From the NCBI GenBank assembly GCA_021521415.1, contig JAIQDT010000187.1:1674001-1738000 (forward strand): a DNA stretch of 64,000 bases, written 5' to 3'. The stretch comes from Bidens hawaiensis (Eukaryota > Streptophyta > Magnoliopsida > Asterales > Asteraceae). The position numbers were made by a program, and so were the translations under genes. Below the pieces are notes generated by a model. It did not search any database, had not been told where the DNA came from, and saw only the letters and a list, made by a program, of their open reading frames with translations. Shown piece after piece: positions 1 through 12,700 of this stretch (the stretch's first letter is position 1; every line of letters starts with the position of its first letter).

Positions 1-2
1 AT

Positions 3-145
3 TTAGTATCATCATCTTTAACTAAAGTAAAAGCAAAAGAAGAAGATGCACTTCCACTGCCAATTAATATACCTTTTCATCCACCAATTTTTCCTCCCAT
101 GGCTTTATTATCCTCACTCTCCATGGAACCCACACCTACAATTTA
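3..145 (+). other. possible tail of a reading frame entering from the left
   Basis: An open frame runs from the first bases to a TAA at about 143-145 and encodes a proline-rich tail ending MEPTPTI. It has no start in the window and I recognise no family. An open stretch of 47 codons is only mildly unlikely by chance, so this may be noise. Confidence 0.15.
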
Positions 146-1800
146 ATTAATTGTTCATATAACGTTACAAAATAACTATTTTCATTATTTTATGATGACA
201 TATATTTGAAAAAGTATTTCATCAACTTATGGTAATGTGCCTTGGATGATCCACATTTCAAGGGTCAAATGTCCATATAGTAAAATTTGTTTACCAAAGT
301 TAAAAGTGATGAGCCCTAGGGAGGTGACAAAAGTATAGGAAACAAATGGAATGTTTATCAAGGTGGGGATTTGTTGGATGATGTTCATAGCCCACCATTA
401 TATAAAGTTCATGTCACTGGATTTTGCATGGATCTAGAGATTCATATGGTATAATCCACGTAAAGAAGCTCGTATTTGTAATTAACAAACGCTTAATGTA
501 GTTTGAGTTGTTAGGTTTGGATTTCATGTTATAAATCTATATAAAAAGTTTTTTTGTTTGTCAAATTGGTTATGAAATTATGAGTGTTCATTTCAAACTT
601 TCATCACAATTAATTGTCATCCATAATTATTTTAAATCTCATAATAAATAGATTTAAACAATTCTTTGAAGAGGCTCTTGTGGCTTTAGTGCACTCCAAT
701 AAAAAGAAAAAGGAAAAGATAAAGTAAAAGCAAAAGCAATGTTTTTATTCTACTACGCTAAAGTTTGTTGTGATTCATTCTTGGCATGGCCCTATGTCTG
801 TGTGGGTTTGGGAAACTAGTATTATGATGTGGTCAATGTTTTTTTGAAGACAGAAGCACCAAGTCTCAGAAGTTTGCAGAGCATATATTCATGTTCATAT
901 CAATTTAATACCGGTCCCTAGCTTGGGGGGTCCTCTCTTGTTTTTACCGTGTACAAATCCACCCACAAAATATTTTATATTTATCTATGACCATTTCATA
1001 ACAATTTTACGCATATAGTTATAAGATATGTAAATATTAAAATTTTGATAAAATAAGTAAAAGTAGATGCTAAACTTTAAGTTGCGTATCTCATGACTAA
1101 TTGATCTATTAGTAATAAAGTCTTAATTTGTGTGCTTATGACGTAACTGTATATACATGTATAACGCATGAAAATTTTTTTAACTATTTTCTTGTTTTTT
1201 TTTTCTTTAATTTCTACAATTATAAGTTCATACCCCTTCATTTTCTTGGTTTACATGCTGCAAAATGACAAAATATGTGATCATGAGTATGAGGGGAAAA
1301 AAAGACATCTCCAAGTGAAAAAGAAGATAAGAAAAATCATAACAGGTGTGGTACCAAAAAATGCATGCATTAAACAAAATCAGTAGTATTTTTTCAGTGG
1401 CAACAAAATCTTTTGATCACCATGACTGCACATTATATATGATCAATAATGATGATGATGAAACATAACCTATCATCACATTAGGAAACTTCTATCATCA
1501 TATATTCTTGCATGTGCAAATACATCATCATCAAATTCATCATTTTTAGTTTCACACCACCAATATGCTTGTTCTGTTTGACGTTTTATGAATCAGCGTT
1601 CGTTAATACTTTGGGCAATTGTTAATACGATACTTCTTTTACTAACTCATATCAAGTCAGAAATAACCCATTTTAAGTCATTTAGATATATTAATTAGAC
1701 TTGTAACGTTCATCTTGCTAGATTATAAGTGTGTTTTGAGTTAGGGATGACGTCTTTTACACAAATATAAATATGTGGATCGTGTTCAGGTTCATCAATA
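146..1800. other. intergenic, no gene seen
   Basis: AT-rich sequence without a convincing coding stretch on either strand. The longest frame (1168-1386, plus) is a low-complexity F/L/I/K-rich translation with no recognisable domain. It is treated as chance. Confidence 0.5.
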
Positions 1801-2215
1801 CAACCAGCTAGAGGTGCACAAATCGGGTTCAAATGGAAAACCCGAACCGGTTCCAAACCGGTTTTTTCACACCGGGTTGTAAAATGGCACCGGTTCCAAT
1901 CAAGAACCGGTTCGGTTCCCGACCCGAACCGATGCCCAGATATGCGAACTTTTAAGAACCGGGTAGGGTATGAACCGGAACCGGTTTTTACGTAAAAACC
2001 GGTTCCACCGGTTTTTTTTGAAATTTAAATATTAGAGCCGTTAGGAACCGGTTCCAACGGCTATATAGCCGTTTTTGACCGTTGGAACCGGTTTTTTAAC
2101 TATAAATAGGTTATTTTCTTACTATAAATAGCAAGGTTTGTTTGTTTACTTGTTAAACCACTTCCAAAACTATAAAACACACTCCAAACCACAATTAACC
2201 TTAAACCGACAACAA

Positions 2216-2467
2216 ATGGCAACCAATGATGACGTTGTTATGGTGATCGAAACAACAAGATGCCCCGATGTTTGGGTTCATTACGATTTGTGTCTCATGA
2301 CCGACTCACATGAGTTGGCACGTTGCAAATATTGCTCGAAGTTTCTTAAAGCAGGGTCCAACTCGACATTACGAAAACATAAGAATAAGTATTGTCGAGA
2401 GAAAAGAAGATTGGAAGCTAAAAAAACGGAAGTGGGAGAGTCGTCCGGCTCTACAACCCAAAAATAA
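2216..2467 (+). CDS. BED zinc-finger mini-protein of the hAT element
   Basis: An 83-residue frame from the ATG at 2216. It is little more than a BED-type zinc finger: CKYC (roughly residues 37-40), then a conserved SNSTLRKH stretch with the ligand histidine and a closing C near residue 60, followed by a basic, serine-rich tail. BED fingers bind transposon ends, and no catalytic hAT segment follows. The leader upstream of the ATG resembles the leader of the minus-strand frame in the same element. It could be the 5' exon of a deleted transposase or a stand-alone DNA-binding product. I infer that it could bind the ACCGG-rich termini; expression is unknown. Confidence 0.55.
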   Translation: MATNDDVVMVIETTRCPDVWVHYDLCLMTDSHELARCKYCSKFLKAGSNSTLRKHKNKYCREKRRLEAKKTEVGESSGSTTQK

Positions 2468-2699
2468 GTATTCCCGGATTAAAACGACGGACTTTGTTTT
2501 TTATGTTTTAGTTGTTATGTTTAGTATCGTTTATGTTTTAATAATGTTTGTAATAGTTAGTTTTTAAATAAATAAAATGTTCATCGTTATTAAAAAAGTA
2601 ACAAAAATTAATCATGAGTAACAAAAGTAATTATAATAAAACAAATCAAAACTAAATATTAGTTGAACAAGTTACAAATAATTTTACCAAAACAAATAA

Positions 2700-3467
2700 T
2701 TACAACTCTTCTTCGTCTTCATTCTCGTCTTCACCCTCGTCTTCGTTATCGGAAGAAACCCCGTCCTCCGCCTCCTCATCATGAATATGACGCTCTATTG
2801 GTATTTCGTCTTCAAAGTTCGCCTTGTGTTGTATCAATTGCCATGTCACCGGATCAACCCAATGAGCGGTGACACATATGTATGATTCGGGCAACCCGTG
2901 TGGTGCCGACCAAACATCAGTAGTTAAACTAACCATGGCTTCTAAAGAATGAAAAGACTCGATTAACTCTTTTTTAGCACACTCCTACAACCTGATACAA
3001 TGACGTCTTAAAGTAGTACGACTTACATGTGTGTATCTCGGTTGTAGAGTTTCGCGAATCAACGACGTCAACTCCGGGTCATCAAAGTGGTTAAACGGCA
3101 AACCTCGTTGAATAACGAACTTTGCCATTCTATCTTGAACTTGAGTCGTGTTGTAACGAAATAGTGTACCATCTTTACCCAAGTCAATTTGATTGGTCGC
3201 GCCAATCCCTTTCAACGCCTTGCAATATGGCTTCTCGATGTGCTTTCTCAAAGTAGAGTTGGAATCGTGCTTTAATATTGAACCACATAGTTTGCAACGA
3301 GCCTTTTGATAACCTTCGTCATCCACAATCAAATCCCAATTCTTCCATATGTCTTGGTTGCGGTTATGGTTGACTACCGTAACAACCCTTGGGTCCTCCG
3401 TAACAGGAACGGGGGCAACAAAAACACTCTTCTTAGCCTTGTTGTTAGTTTTTTTGATGGGTGCCAT
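2700..3467 (-). pseudogene. hAT transposase, internally deleted (BED + N-terminal part)
   Basis: Reads leftward from the ATG at 3465-3467. The order is a basic N-terminus, a BED zinc finger (CKLC ... SNSTLRKH ... C), a transposase N-terminal segment ending TTLRRHCIRL, then an in-frame TAG at 2985-2987. Past the stop the same frame continues with ECAKKELIESFHSLEAMVSL and the typical hAT motif TTDVWSAPHG, followed by an AHWVDP-type stretch. It then jumps to a very acidic C-terminus (2700-2780). The catalytic domain and dimerisation domain expected of a transposase of about 650-700 aa are missing. This is an internal-deletion derivative with one extra stop. It is head-on to the plus-strand BED frame. 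Confidence 0.8.
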
Positions 3468-4316
3468 AATAATATTTAGTTGGATGGTCGGGTAAAGGAA
3501 CGGGTTTGCTAAAGGAGTAGTATTTTAGTTTGTTTTTGAGTTTGGTGGTGAAACAAGTAATGGAAACAAGTTATATATAGGTTTGGGCATCAAAAACCGG
3601 TTCCAACGGCTATATTACCGTTGGAACCGGTTCCAACGGATCTATTGTCTCAAAAACCGGTTCCAACGGCTATATTACCGTTGGAACCGGTTCCAACGGC
3701 TAACTGGTGTCTAAAAAACCGGTTCCAACGGCTATATTACCGTTGGAACCGGTTCCAACGGCTAGTTTGACTTTTGTTTGACCCTTCAAAAAAAACCCGT
3801 CGGAACCGGTTTTTCCGGGTACGAACCGAACCGGTTCCAATTAAGAACCGGGTAGGAACCGGGTTGGAACTGGTACCGACATACAAATAGGAGAACCGGG
3901 TACGATTTTCGGGTACAAAAATACCCAAACCGGGTATTGTTCCAACCGGGTTGGAACTGGAACCGGTTCCGGTTCGGTTCCACCAGTTAGGTTCCGGAAC
4001 CGGTTTTTTTGTGCACGTCTACAACCAGCCAACTCGACAAGTGCCACCCCTATGTTTAGTTTTTTGCATATTGTTAATTGTTGAACTATAAGAAATAATA
4101 CAAGAAAATAAAGGAAAGAAGAGCAAGAGCATTACAAGGGCATGATTAAAAGGAATGATGCATCACTTTCAACCTCTAGTGAAGAATATACTCCAATGAA
4201 AAAAGAAAGAAAAAAAGTATGTTCATCAGGCACAAGTGCCTGCAGGAATAATTCTTGAATTAACACTACATATTCAAAGTGCAGCACAAAAGACAGGCAA
4301 AAGTTAGTGTTTCCCG

Positions 4317-7300
4317 CTAATGTGAATTTCCTCGTGAGGCGTCAATGCTCTGCAGTAAAAATTAGCCGAGAGTTATACAAGCATAAAAGGAAATTGTCAT
4401 TGAAAAAATAGGATGAGTCATGACATACCAGTCTTTTGAAAGATCTACTTTGGGCTGCTATATTTGCATTGTCATCGGGCTTGGCCCGATCCAAAGCCTG
4501 AAAAACAGTGCATACATATTTTTAGCACACAAACTTGCAGATATATCACGTGTGATTACGATTACCTTCAAATACAAGTTATATAACTGGGAAACATAAA
4601 ATAGAAAGATGAATCACCTCAGTCTTTAGAGGTATAACACGCAGGCATGAGTCGCATGATATCTAGGGGGTGTTAGGATTTGTGTTTTAAAACTACTTTT
4701 TCTGATTATTGCAATTTAAGATTGTAGTAAATGGTTTTAAATTTCCGTTAAATCTGATTATTTAGCAAAAAGACAGTTTCATACCCCGTTGTAAGAAATT
4801 GATTCTTTTATCGTTAACTAAAATTACTTATTTACCCTTCCAACTGAAAGTGAAATTTACCTGGATTAATGATTCCACTCGGCGTCTCATCCGAGTATGC
4901 ATGAAACCTTCGGAACACTGTTACCAAACGCACAAAAAAGACATGAAATGTCTATTCATACAAAACGAAATAAGAAAATAAACATATTTACTGAAAAATG
5001 CATAACCACTATTGTAGCCACATTATCCAAAACCAAACCACAAATTTATTCCATTCAGAAATATAATAACTATTAGCAAAAAAAGGCGAAGACTTGAAGA
5101 GAAAAAAAAGGCAGAAATCTCACCTTCACATGATAATTCACGTATGCATGAAATGTTGATAAGCTCCAAACGGTTTTGTCCAGTTTCTTTCCTTCCACAT
5201 GGCGTGGAGAAATAACTGCATGTGTTAAATAAATAAGCGATTAAAAATGTTCATAAGCAAATAAACCAGCTATTAAAATAGTTTCCAGCATTACCAAATG
5301 AAACAAAGCCGGCATTTGCAGATAAGGCTTGTTCAGGAGCATCCTTTAATTCATATGGAGGTGAAGCAGACCACAGACAAACAGGAGCATTATTAAGTCC
5401 AGCAGTACGTCTTGCTTCCACAAACTCCTATAAAAACGATAGTATATGTTTCAATAAAGAGTAACAGTTTCTGAAAACATGTTGAGTATAGAATAAACAA
5501 AGTATAACCTGTAAGAATGATGCCGCAAGAACAGTGTCGATTGAATCACTGAATCTCATAGGAAACACCACAGTTGCCTTGTCTACCTGCCATAATAATT
5601 AATAAGTGATTGGTGGAATACCAGATAACTGATCATGAGATTATGAACATTTCTATATGAAGAAAACTTCAAATACACAACTGGAGGTAGCAGTAAAAAA
5701 GATATAGAAAAAAGACGTGAGCATAAAATATCATGGATTAAGAAGCAAACTTATTGTGTCCAATTACTTCCCACTAGTTACCATCAACAATCTTTGGGAA
5801 CTCATATGGTAAATATCAAAACACCAAAAGTTCTAATATTTCTTGAAGAACTCGTTTGCATCAGCTTTTAGAACCCCATAGCCCATTTAGATGCTGAAAT
5901 TACCATATTTCTCATCTTCACATTGGCCGTAAATATACTGAAATTACTGTCAAAACGCCATTGTGAAGAATATTATCACATATAATATAATATTCCATTT
6001 TAAGTTATGGATAACTAAAATAATAAAAAAACGGCCATTCTATCTGTGGCCCTGTATTTCTCTATTCTTGATATTTCCTTTTTATCAATTTCCTTCCTCC
6101 ACTACTCATGTTACATTTCCTCTCCACAAATAGAAAACTAAAATGGACTGTTGTAAAAATCGTTTCTAGGCGGTAAACGCCACCTCACCTATGTGATTTC
6201 AGCTAATCAGACCTGCTAATCGGTCAAACTCAGGTCAAATAGGACCTTTTTTTAAAAGGCAGTCGGACCTAGGTTTATTGTTTTGTTGTGTTTCCGACTT
6301 TACATTTAATTGTTTTTGTTTGAACTATACTATGTGAATTTTGAGGTATTTATGTGACCGTATATATCTAATTTTTCAAAATGATATACATACAACTTTG
6401 AAACATTACATATAAAAATTCCAATCTGATTAATCCTGATTAATTCGCTAGTCGGTATCCCCACCGACCGATTAGCGCCTAGCGAGTTCTACAACACTGC
6501 AAGCATGAAAATGTGTAAAACAAAGATAAATCAGAGACTACCCGCATATACAAATCCAGAAATATTGATACCAGCCAGATAATATTTTCACAATGTTCCA
6601 AAATATTCGCAAATATCTTATCTTCAGATATTTATGTAACTAGTGTAATTAGTTCGCGAGGGTTAACTTTTCTTTCTCGCTAGTTGTTTCACAGTCTACA
6701 CTCGAGTTCTCTATTAGACTAATGGTGTTTGTTTGATCTTCATGATTCGGTTTTGTTTGGGCTAAATGACTGGATTTTTTAAGTTCTGTTTCTTGTTACT
6801 AACATCCATACCCGACCTACTGAACTTGTAGTGTATAAACTTAACTTTTAATTCACGTCTGTGTCTTGAGGCTCAATAAGAAGTATGAAACTTTAAGAGG
6901 TGTATCTTTCCATTAGGACATACCAAAAGATACTAAATAAGTAACACAAGTTAACTAGTTATTCTGGTTTGGATGATTATGAATGATCACCTAGATAACT
7001 GGGCTACATATTGCTTCTGAAAACACTACTAATTTTAAAAGTGTGACTTTAAACAGGTTAACAGATTCTCTTGTGTGTGTCAATCTCCATCAACACCCCC
7101 TCCAAAACCCACCCACATTTTCTTCATGTGTAAGCCACAACCATGGAGAACAACAAATAGCAAAATCGGAGTGCTGAAGACATTAATTTTATCTTAAAAG
7201 GATAGAAAGATGGAGGCACGAATAATATGTTAAAAATATTAAAGTTGGTTGATTGGGAAAGAGAGGGGGGGGGGGGGATAGTTATTTGTATTTCCCATAA

Positions 7301-9062
7301 GCCACTGGCTACTTCCAAGTTCCAACCTAATTTGGAACTTTCACTCAATTCAAGGTACTCCGCTACTCGCCTCTTTTGAAGTCTAGGTCAAGATCCTCTA
7401 AAAAAAAGTTAATAATTGATTTTTCCGGCCCTAGTTCTCTATGACCTTTCTTTACAAATTAAAAACCTACTAATTGGTAATTAGATCCTTCATAAGAAAG
7501 TTAAGTAAATTTGGCGGGAATATATTCATGAGCTTAGACAATAAAATTATTTTAAGACCCAATTGCGTGTGTGCATCACCCCTAAATTGGTACTTATAGT
7601 GTGCCACTGAAATTATGAAACTAGATTTGGGTCTCAACTGGCGAACTATACTGTACATTTCAAGAACATGGAAACAGAAAAAAAAAATGTGAAGGCTAGC
7701 CCAACAGACCTTAACATCCCAATAAACTTTCTAAGAAGTGGAAATTTGGTTGCAAGCCCCAAAAGTATATAAGGTGTATAAATACCAGAAAATGTGCTCA
7801 TATAAATGAAGTAGTTAATGGTGGCTTGGGCATCATACTTCAACGTTTTAGGCCAGTTTCATTACCCAAACCAAGTACAGTGGCAATTTCATCAAGCATC
7901 AAAAGAAATGATACATAATAATGATATTTAATCCGATGTACGCAACTGCAACCGAAGTTTCCCTTTACTGTCATGATTAGAAAATGCATCTGAACTAGAA
8001 TGAAAAATATATACCAACTTAATTGATCCTCTTCATCAGATAATAAATCTAAAGTATTTAGCTTTTTCGTTACCATAATATATGAAGCAAGAAAGAAACT
8101 ACTGTACCTGTGGAACAAGGAAGAATGATTCATTTGGTCGGTGCACAAGGGAAATAAGCATTCCTGCATTGGAAGGCACAGTCCTTGAACCAAGGCGCTT
8201 CAAGATTACTCTTAGTGGGGCCCCCATCACTACCTCCCTTACAGATGCAATCTTTACCAAAAGACTTTGTTTATTCTCTGCACAATCAAGAAAATATAAA
8301 TCATGAACAGATGCATGTTACTTTCTTAAAGTGGCTTGGCTTGTTTTATAACTATTATACCTTCATTTGGAGGAAGTTTGGACAGGTTAAGCTTAACGGT
8401 GAGATTAAAGCCGTCTCTTGGAGGATCAAGGATTTGAACAACAGTGCCATATGCTGCTTTTATAGCCTCGATAGCTCCAAGTGGTAGCCCACTTGAGAAA
8501 GCAGTCTCTGGAGGTGGTGTCGGGAGTGATACTGACAGATGTAGAAGATGTGGATTCTTTATTGATGCCTGCAACAATTTAAAAAAAAACTATCAAGCTA
8601 TATATTATTTCCCATATTATTCATTTTTCTATCAAGAAAGCATGATAAAATATATATAAGTGATTAGAGCAGGTAACCTGGATATGGTAACGAACATCAT
8701 CAAATTCAACCCAGTGGCAATCCAACTCGACTCCTTTATCAATACTATAAAACCAACATAATGAGTGCTACTACAAATATATAATAATAGAGTAATAGGT
8801 CATATCTAAAGCATTAAAATCATATATGATATTAAAGTATAACTTAAGCAACAATGAAATGGCATGCTACATTATAAGCAAAGACCTCTAAGAGGTTGCG
8901 AGGTCATGTTAAATTCTCGTGTTCATCAATGTTAAGTTTAAACTGCATTTGAATATATTTATAATATTTAATAATAAGAAAGGAAAAGGAGGGTAGTTAC
9001 TTTTGAACGCGATTAGTCAAGATCTGTAGGAGGTATCTTGAATGAGACTGAAGTAATATCAT
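4317..9062 (-). CDS. ARPC2: ARPC2, Arp2/3 complex subunit 2 (34-kDa type), ten exons
   Basis: Encodes the scaffold subunit that, with ARPC4, holds the Arp2/3 actin-nucleating complex and contacts the mother filament. Exons in transcript order are 9001-9062, 8678-8744, 8361-8568, 8108-8277, 5509-5586, 5295-5427, 5124-5215, 4861-4917, 4429-4497 and 4317-4349. They sum to 969 bp (322 aa plus stop) with consistent phases and GT...AG at every intron. Recognition comes from family motifs: MILLQSHSRYLLQIL at the start, GVELDCHWVEFDDVRYHIQ, PLGAIEAIKAAYGTVVQILD, LVHRPNESFFLVP, RHVEGKKLDKTVWSLSTFHA, CSEGFMHTRMRRRVESLIQ and ALDRAKPD near the C-terminus. Length is usual for plant ARPC2 (about 320 aa). 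In Arabidopsis the orthologue (DISTORTED TRICHOMES 2) shapes trichomes and pavement cells. No defect is seen; intron 4 (5587-8107) is unusually long. Confidence 0.95.
6150..6495. mobile_element. MITE-like insertion in ARPC2 intron 4
   Basis: GTTGTAAAAATCGTTTCTAG at the left is matched by an imperfect reverse complement ending GCGAGTTCTACAAC at the right (TIR about 25 bp). ACT flanks both sides (6147-6149, 6496-6498), a possible 3-bp duplication. There is no coding capacity. Superfamily is not assigned; a 3-bp duplication would fit PIF/Harbinger or CACTA. Confidence 0.5.
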
Positions 9063-9196
9063 GGTCTATCTATCTGTATGCATGGGTTCGATCACGCATC
9101 ATCTCTCCGCATCTTTGATTTATGCTTTCGTTTTCACTTCACATCCTTCATATTCAATAAAATAGAATACAATATTATATTAAAGTTATTATGAAT

Positions 9197-9292
9197 TAGG
9201 GATGGCAATGGGTCGGGTTTAGGTATTCCCAAACCGGTACCAATTGTGTCATATTCATGGGATGGGGTTGGGGTTTCATTGCCATATCCCTA
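9197..9292. mobile_element. 96-bp mini element with TAGGGATGGCAA ends
   Basis: Starts TAGGGATGGCAATGGG and ends CATTGCCATATCCCTA. It carries the same terminal motif as the 892-bp hAT element at 58134-59025. No clean 8-bp duplication is seen, so it is an old or deletion-reduced copy. Confidence 0.55.
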
Positions 9293-9432
9293 AATTCAAT
9301 TCAATTCAATGATCCCAATTGTTATAGATAGAATTAGTAATAAAAAGAATAACAGACCTAGAATGAATGAATGAATCCAATTGGCATTCAAATCTCTGGA
9401 TCAATTAGGCAGCCGTTCCGTTAAACTGAACC

Positions 9433-9433
9433 C

Positions 9434-9466
<33 letters not shown>
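9433..9466. repeat. (GATA)n microsatellite
   Basis: About eight tandem GATA units, lying within the proposed 5'UTR intron of ARPC2. Confidence 0.9.
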
Positions 9467-9480
9467 CATACGACGCTTAC

Positions 9481-9535
9481 CTTTGAAATGGAAGTGAATC
9501 GAGAGTGTTATGTTATGTTAAGTTGGATTCCAAAT
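9481..9535 (-). other. probable 5'UTR exon and leader intron of ARPC2
   Basis: On the minus strand a strong donor, AAAG|GTAAGC, lies at 9475-9484. An acceptor-like ...CATACAG lies about 11 bases before the ARPC2 ATG at 9062. This suggests a non-coding first exon above 9480 and a leader intron of about 400 bp. The upstream limit is a guess. Confidence 0.45.
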
Positions 9536-9739
9536 GTTTGCAAGCGGGTTTCGTGGAGGACAAGTGACGCTCAAGAGAATACAATCGGAACAAGAAGACG
9601 AACACGACCGTATCAAATAATAATAATGATCCCAAATCAGGTTTAGTTTTTTCCCCTCTTTTCGAAAGGTTGCATATGTAATATTATTCATTGAAATTTC
9701 ATAAATAATAATATTTGTGTTACACACAGATAAAAATAT

Positions 9740-12700
9740 ATAAAGGTTCTTTTATGTGTATGTGTTATATATTTTGATGAATTGTAAACGTCAGATAATC
9801 TAACATTATTAATATAAGGTATCACATTATTGTTTTAATTGAAAGAATCCAACATACAAATACAAACAGAAAAATGGCAGTTTAAAACATATTTTTAACT
9901 TATACCATGAAAACAAAAAAAGACATATTAATTAAAACTTCAACATCTACCGACGTCATATGTTGTAAACTATAAAGCGTAAATGTTGTAACATAAGGTG
10001 TGTGTTATAAAAACTATTTTTATTGAAATTATAAAACACATAAGTACAAAACATAAAGAATGTTACAAATATAAATTTAACAATGAGATCTAACAATTAT
10101 AATTTTTATAAAAAGGTTTCATAAAACAACAATAAAATCCAAACCTCATGACTTAAACCGTCATTTCAATCCAAACATCCAAAAATCCGGTCCAAAGGTT
10201 CATAAATAATTTCCCAAAATCCAAAAAATGCAAAATAACAAAGTCTCAAAATTTAAAAATAATAATAACAATATAGGCAATTAATTGCCTTTATTACTCA
10301 TTCTCCAACTTAGAAGTTATTTAAAATGAAATTGTTTATTACGTGAATAATTTATTTAAAGAAGTTTTATATTTGGCATCCTATGTGGATAACCTAATTA
10401 AAAGACATACAGGTTTTACTTTTAATAGTATAGATAGATTTAGGAATAAGAATGATGATAAAATCTAATGTATTGTATGGGGTTGAATGTATGATAAATA
10501 TGAAAAAAAAATTGTTTATAAATCAAAGTTGTATAAATACTTATTTGAATACAATATTCATGGTTATACATATTGTTATACATTTAGGGAATGAATAGAT
10601 TGCACAATGTGAAAAAAAAAATTGTAAATCGTTAAATACTTCTATGTATACAAAAGGACGTTTTATCCTTGTAATTATTTGTTACGAATAATGAAACGAT
10701 TTAAAAAGTAACATTGTCACGATATTGTTTTGATATACTTTACTTTTGTACATTACATTTTTTTATAATATAATTTTCAGATGTTACTCAAGATGTTGCA
10801 ATGCCCTAAACTCAAGGTGTATTAGCAGTTGAATTTAAACTTGCAGCATAGTTCGTCAACTTAGAAATTCATAAACTTACAGTGGAAGCATACAAATCCT
10901 TTATAGCCGAAAGTACATAATCCATACACAAGAAAAAAAAAATATTATCTAAAACATAACACAAATCAAAACTTAAAGGGTCATTTTCAGCCACATAACT
11001 CTGTTGTCACCGCATTAGTACTAACCATGCCTTTTTACGACCAGCACCTTCTAACATGATGTGCATACTAAATTTAAACTCGTTGAATGAGTTATAGCTT
11101 TCATAACATTCATCGGTTATTAAATAGATTAATAACACATGCGTACTACATAGAGTACAAAATATGCATATCCTATCATACCTTATGTTATAAGTTTATA
11201 GAGTTTAATTTCCTATAGATCTACACATATTTCATATGAGGTCGTGATACCCCCCCCCCCCAATTTTTACAAATGATCTTAATCAGTTGCCAAATTATAC
11301 AATTGGGGGGCAGTGTCGCAAGGGCAAACACACACCTCGAAGTGCAACATATGATCACATGGTCCAAAGTAGATCTAAACTATGTATTGACTTATAACAA
11401 CGTACTTTAAACACATGCATACTCTTAAGAAAACATACAACCCATTAACCTTCCCATGCCCGGATGTCCTAATCACAAAAAAGATCCATTCCTAAAAAAA
11501 AGCTTAAGTATGCGCTTTCCAAGTTCATGTTTCACAAATTCTCGTACACTAAGGTATTTGCTCATCAAGTTCATGCATGCTTTAGTACTCACACCCACAT
11601 TACCTGCATAATATAGCTCTCGCACAACCTTAGTAATCTCATGATCAAGATTGCTTAGCTCTATGAGAGATCTACGTTAAGCTAGAAGAATATCCCGTGT
11701 GACTACTAGTATATGCAACAACTACCTACGTGATTACCAATGATGTGAATACTATTCATGCGATAACTATCTAAGCGATTACTAATCTTAATGCGTAAAC
11801 TTTTTATATATGAACTAATCTAGTAAGTACTATACGTGTGATAACTAACCATGCGAAAACTTTTAGAAACCCTAAATCGAGCTGTATTGGTGACTGGAAT
11901 TGTGTAATCCTGTAAACATATCATGATGATATTCCCCTACATCTTGACTACCTCTCATTTTTTATAGAACTGATAGATGTGGGTAAATGGGAGCCGAATA
12001 GAAAACTGAAAGCTAAGAAATATCATTAATCTTGAACTGGTTAACATAACTTTCATCCACCTCGGGTGAGCTCCTCCATTGTGGTGGCTCACATAAAAAA
12101 CCAACAATTAAAATGGCAACCTAATGTCCTATTTATGCCCCCCCCCCCCCACCCACCCACCCAAGAGCTTTCTTCTCCAAGCTAAGATCACCCTTGAGAC
12201 ATAACCTTGAAGTGTCTCCATGTGTTAGGCTGACACTAGGAAGTGTCGGCCAAAAGCACGTAGGTGACATAGCTAGTATTTTCGGAAATGTTGCCATGTG
12301 CTAGGCCAACACTATAAGTTCTCTAGGAAGGGTCGCCAAAAGTGTGAAATGACCAGGAAATTATCAGTTGTGTTTAACTAATAATATCATTCTTAAACTA
12401 GACCCAACACAAGATATTGACTTTATGATACAGTAGGCTTCGTATCACATCATAGTGAAGATCCCATGCAAAACCAATAACGATAACACGATCCTTAACC
12501 CGAAAACATACCTTAAACTGAATCGAGCCTCTAAATATTAAACTAAAGATGTTAAGAGATCATGTTAGATAATTTTCACCGACAAATATTCACCAAATAT
12601 GCTCTTCTACAACTTGGTACTGAAAGCAGGACCAGAAACGAGAATCCAGCCTTCTTTCCTAGCTTCTCTCTTTAACTTGTAAAGCAAGTTTGATGAATTG

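Larger units (their letters stand above)
1809..4021. mobile_element. hAT-superfamily DNA transposon, ACCGG-rich, complete ends
   Basis: The element starts TAGAGGTGCACAAA and ends with the near-perfect reverse complement (TTTGTGCACGTCTA). It is flanked by identical 8-bp target-site duplications, CAACCAGC, at 1801-1808 and 4022-4029. An 8-bp duplication plus BED zinc-finger coding sequence identifies the hAT superfamily. Both ends are packed with AACCGGTTCC palindromes; the right end (3590-3770) has a tandem array built on GGTTCCAACGGCTATA. Two coding remnants converge inside. Neither contains the full catalytic core, so the copy is non-autonomous. The near-identical TIRs and perfect duplication point to a fairly recent insertion. 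Confidence 0.93.

Noticed and set aside
1168..1386. 72-codon plus-strand frame with a hydrophobic N-terminus
   Set aside because: Composition is that of AT-rich noncoding DNA (runs of F, I, K); no domain, promoter or neighbour supports it.
3737..4047. overlapping minus-strand frames rich in PVPTRF and NRFR
   Set aside because: They translate the ACCGG palindromic repeats of the hAT right end.
7124..8193. several minus-strand frames between 7124 and 8193
   Set aside because: They are intron 4 of ARPC2 read through; only 8108-8277 is coding, as an exon.
8082..8659. plus-strand frames opposite ARPC2 exons 3 and 4
   Set aside because: Antisense shadows of real exons.
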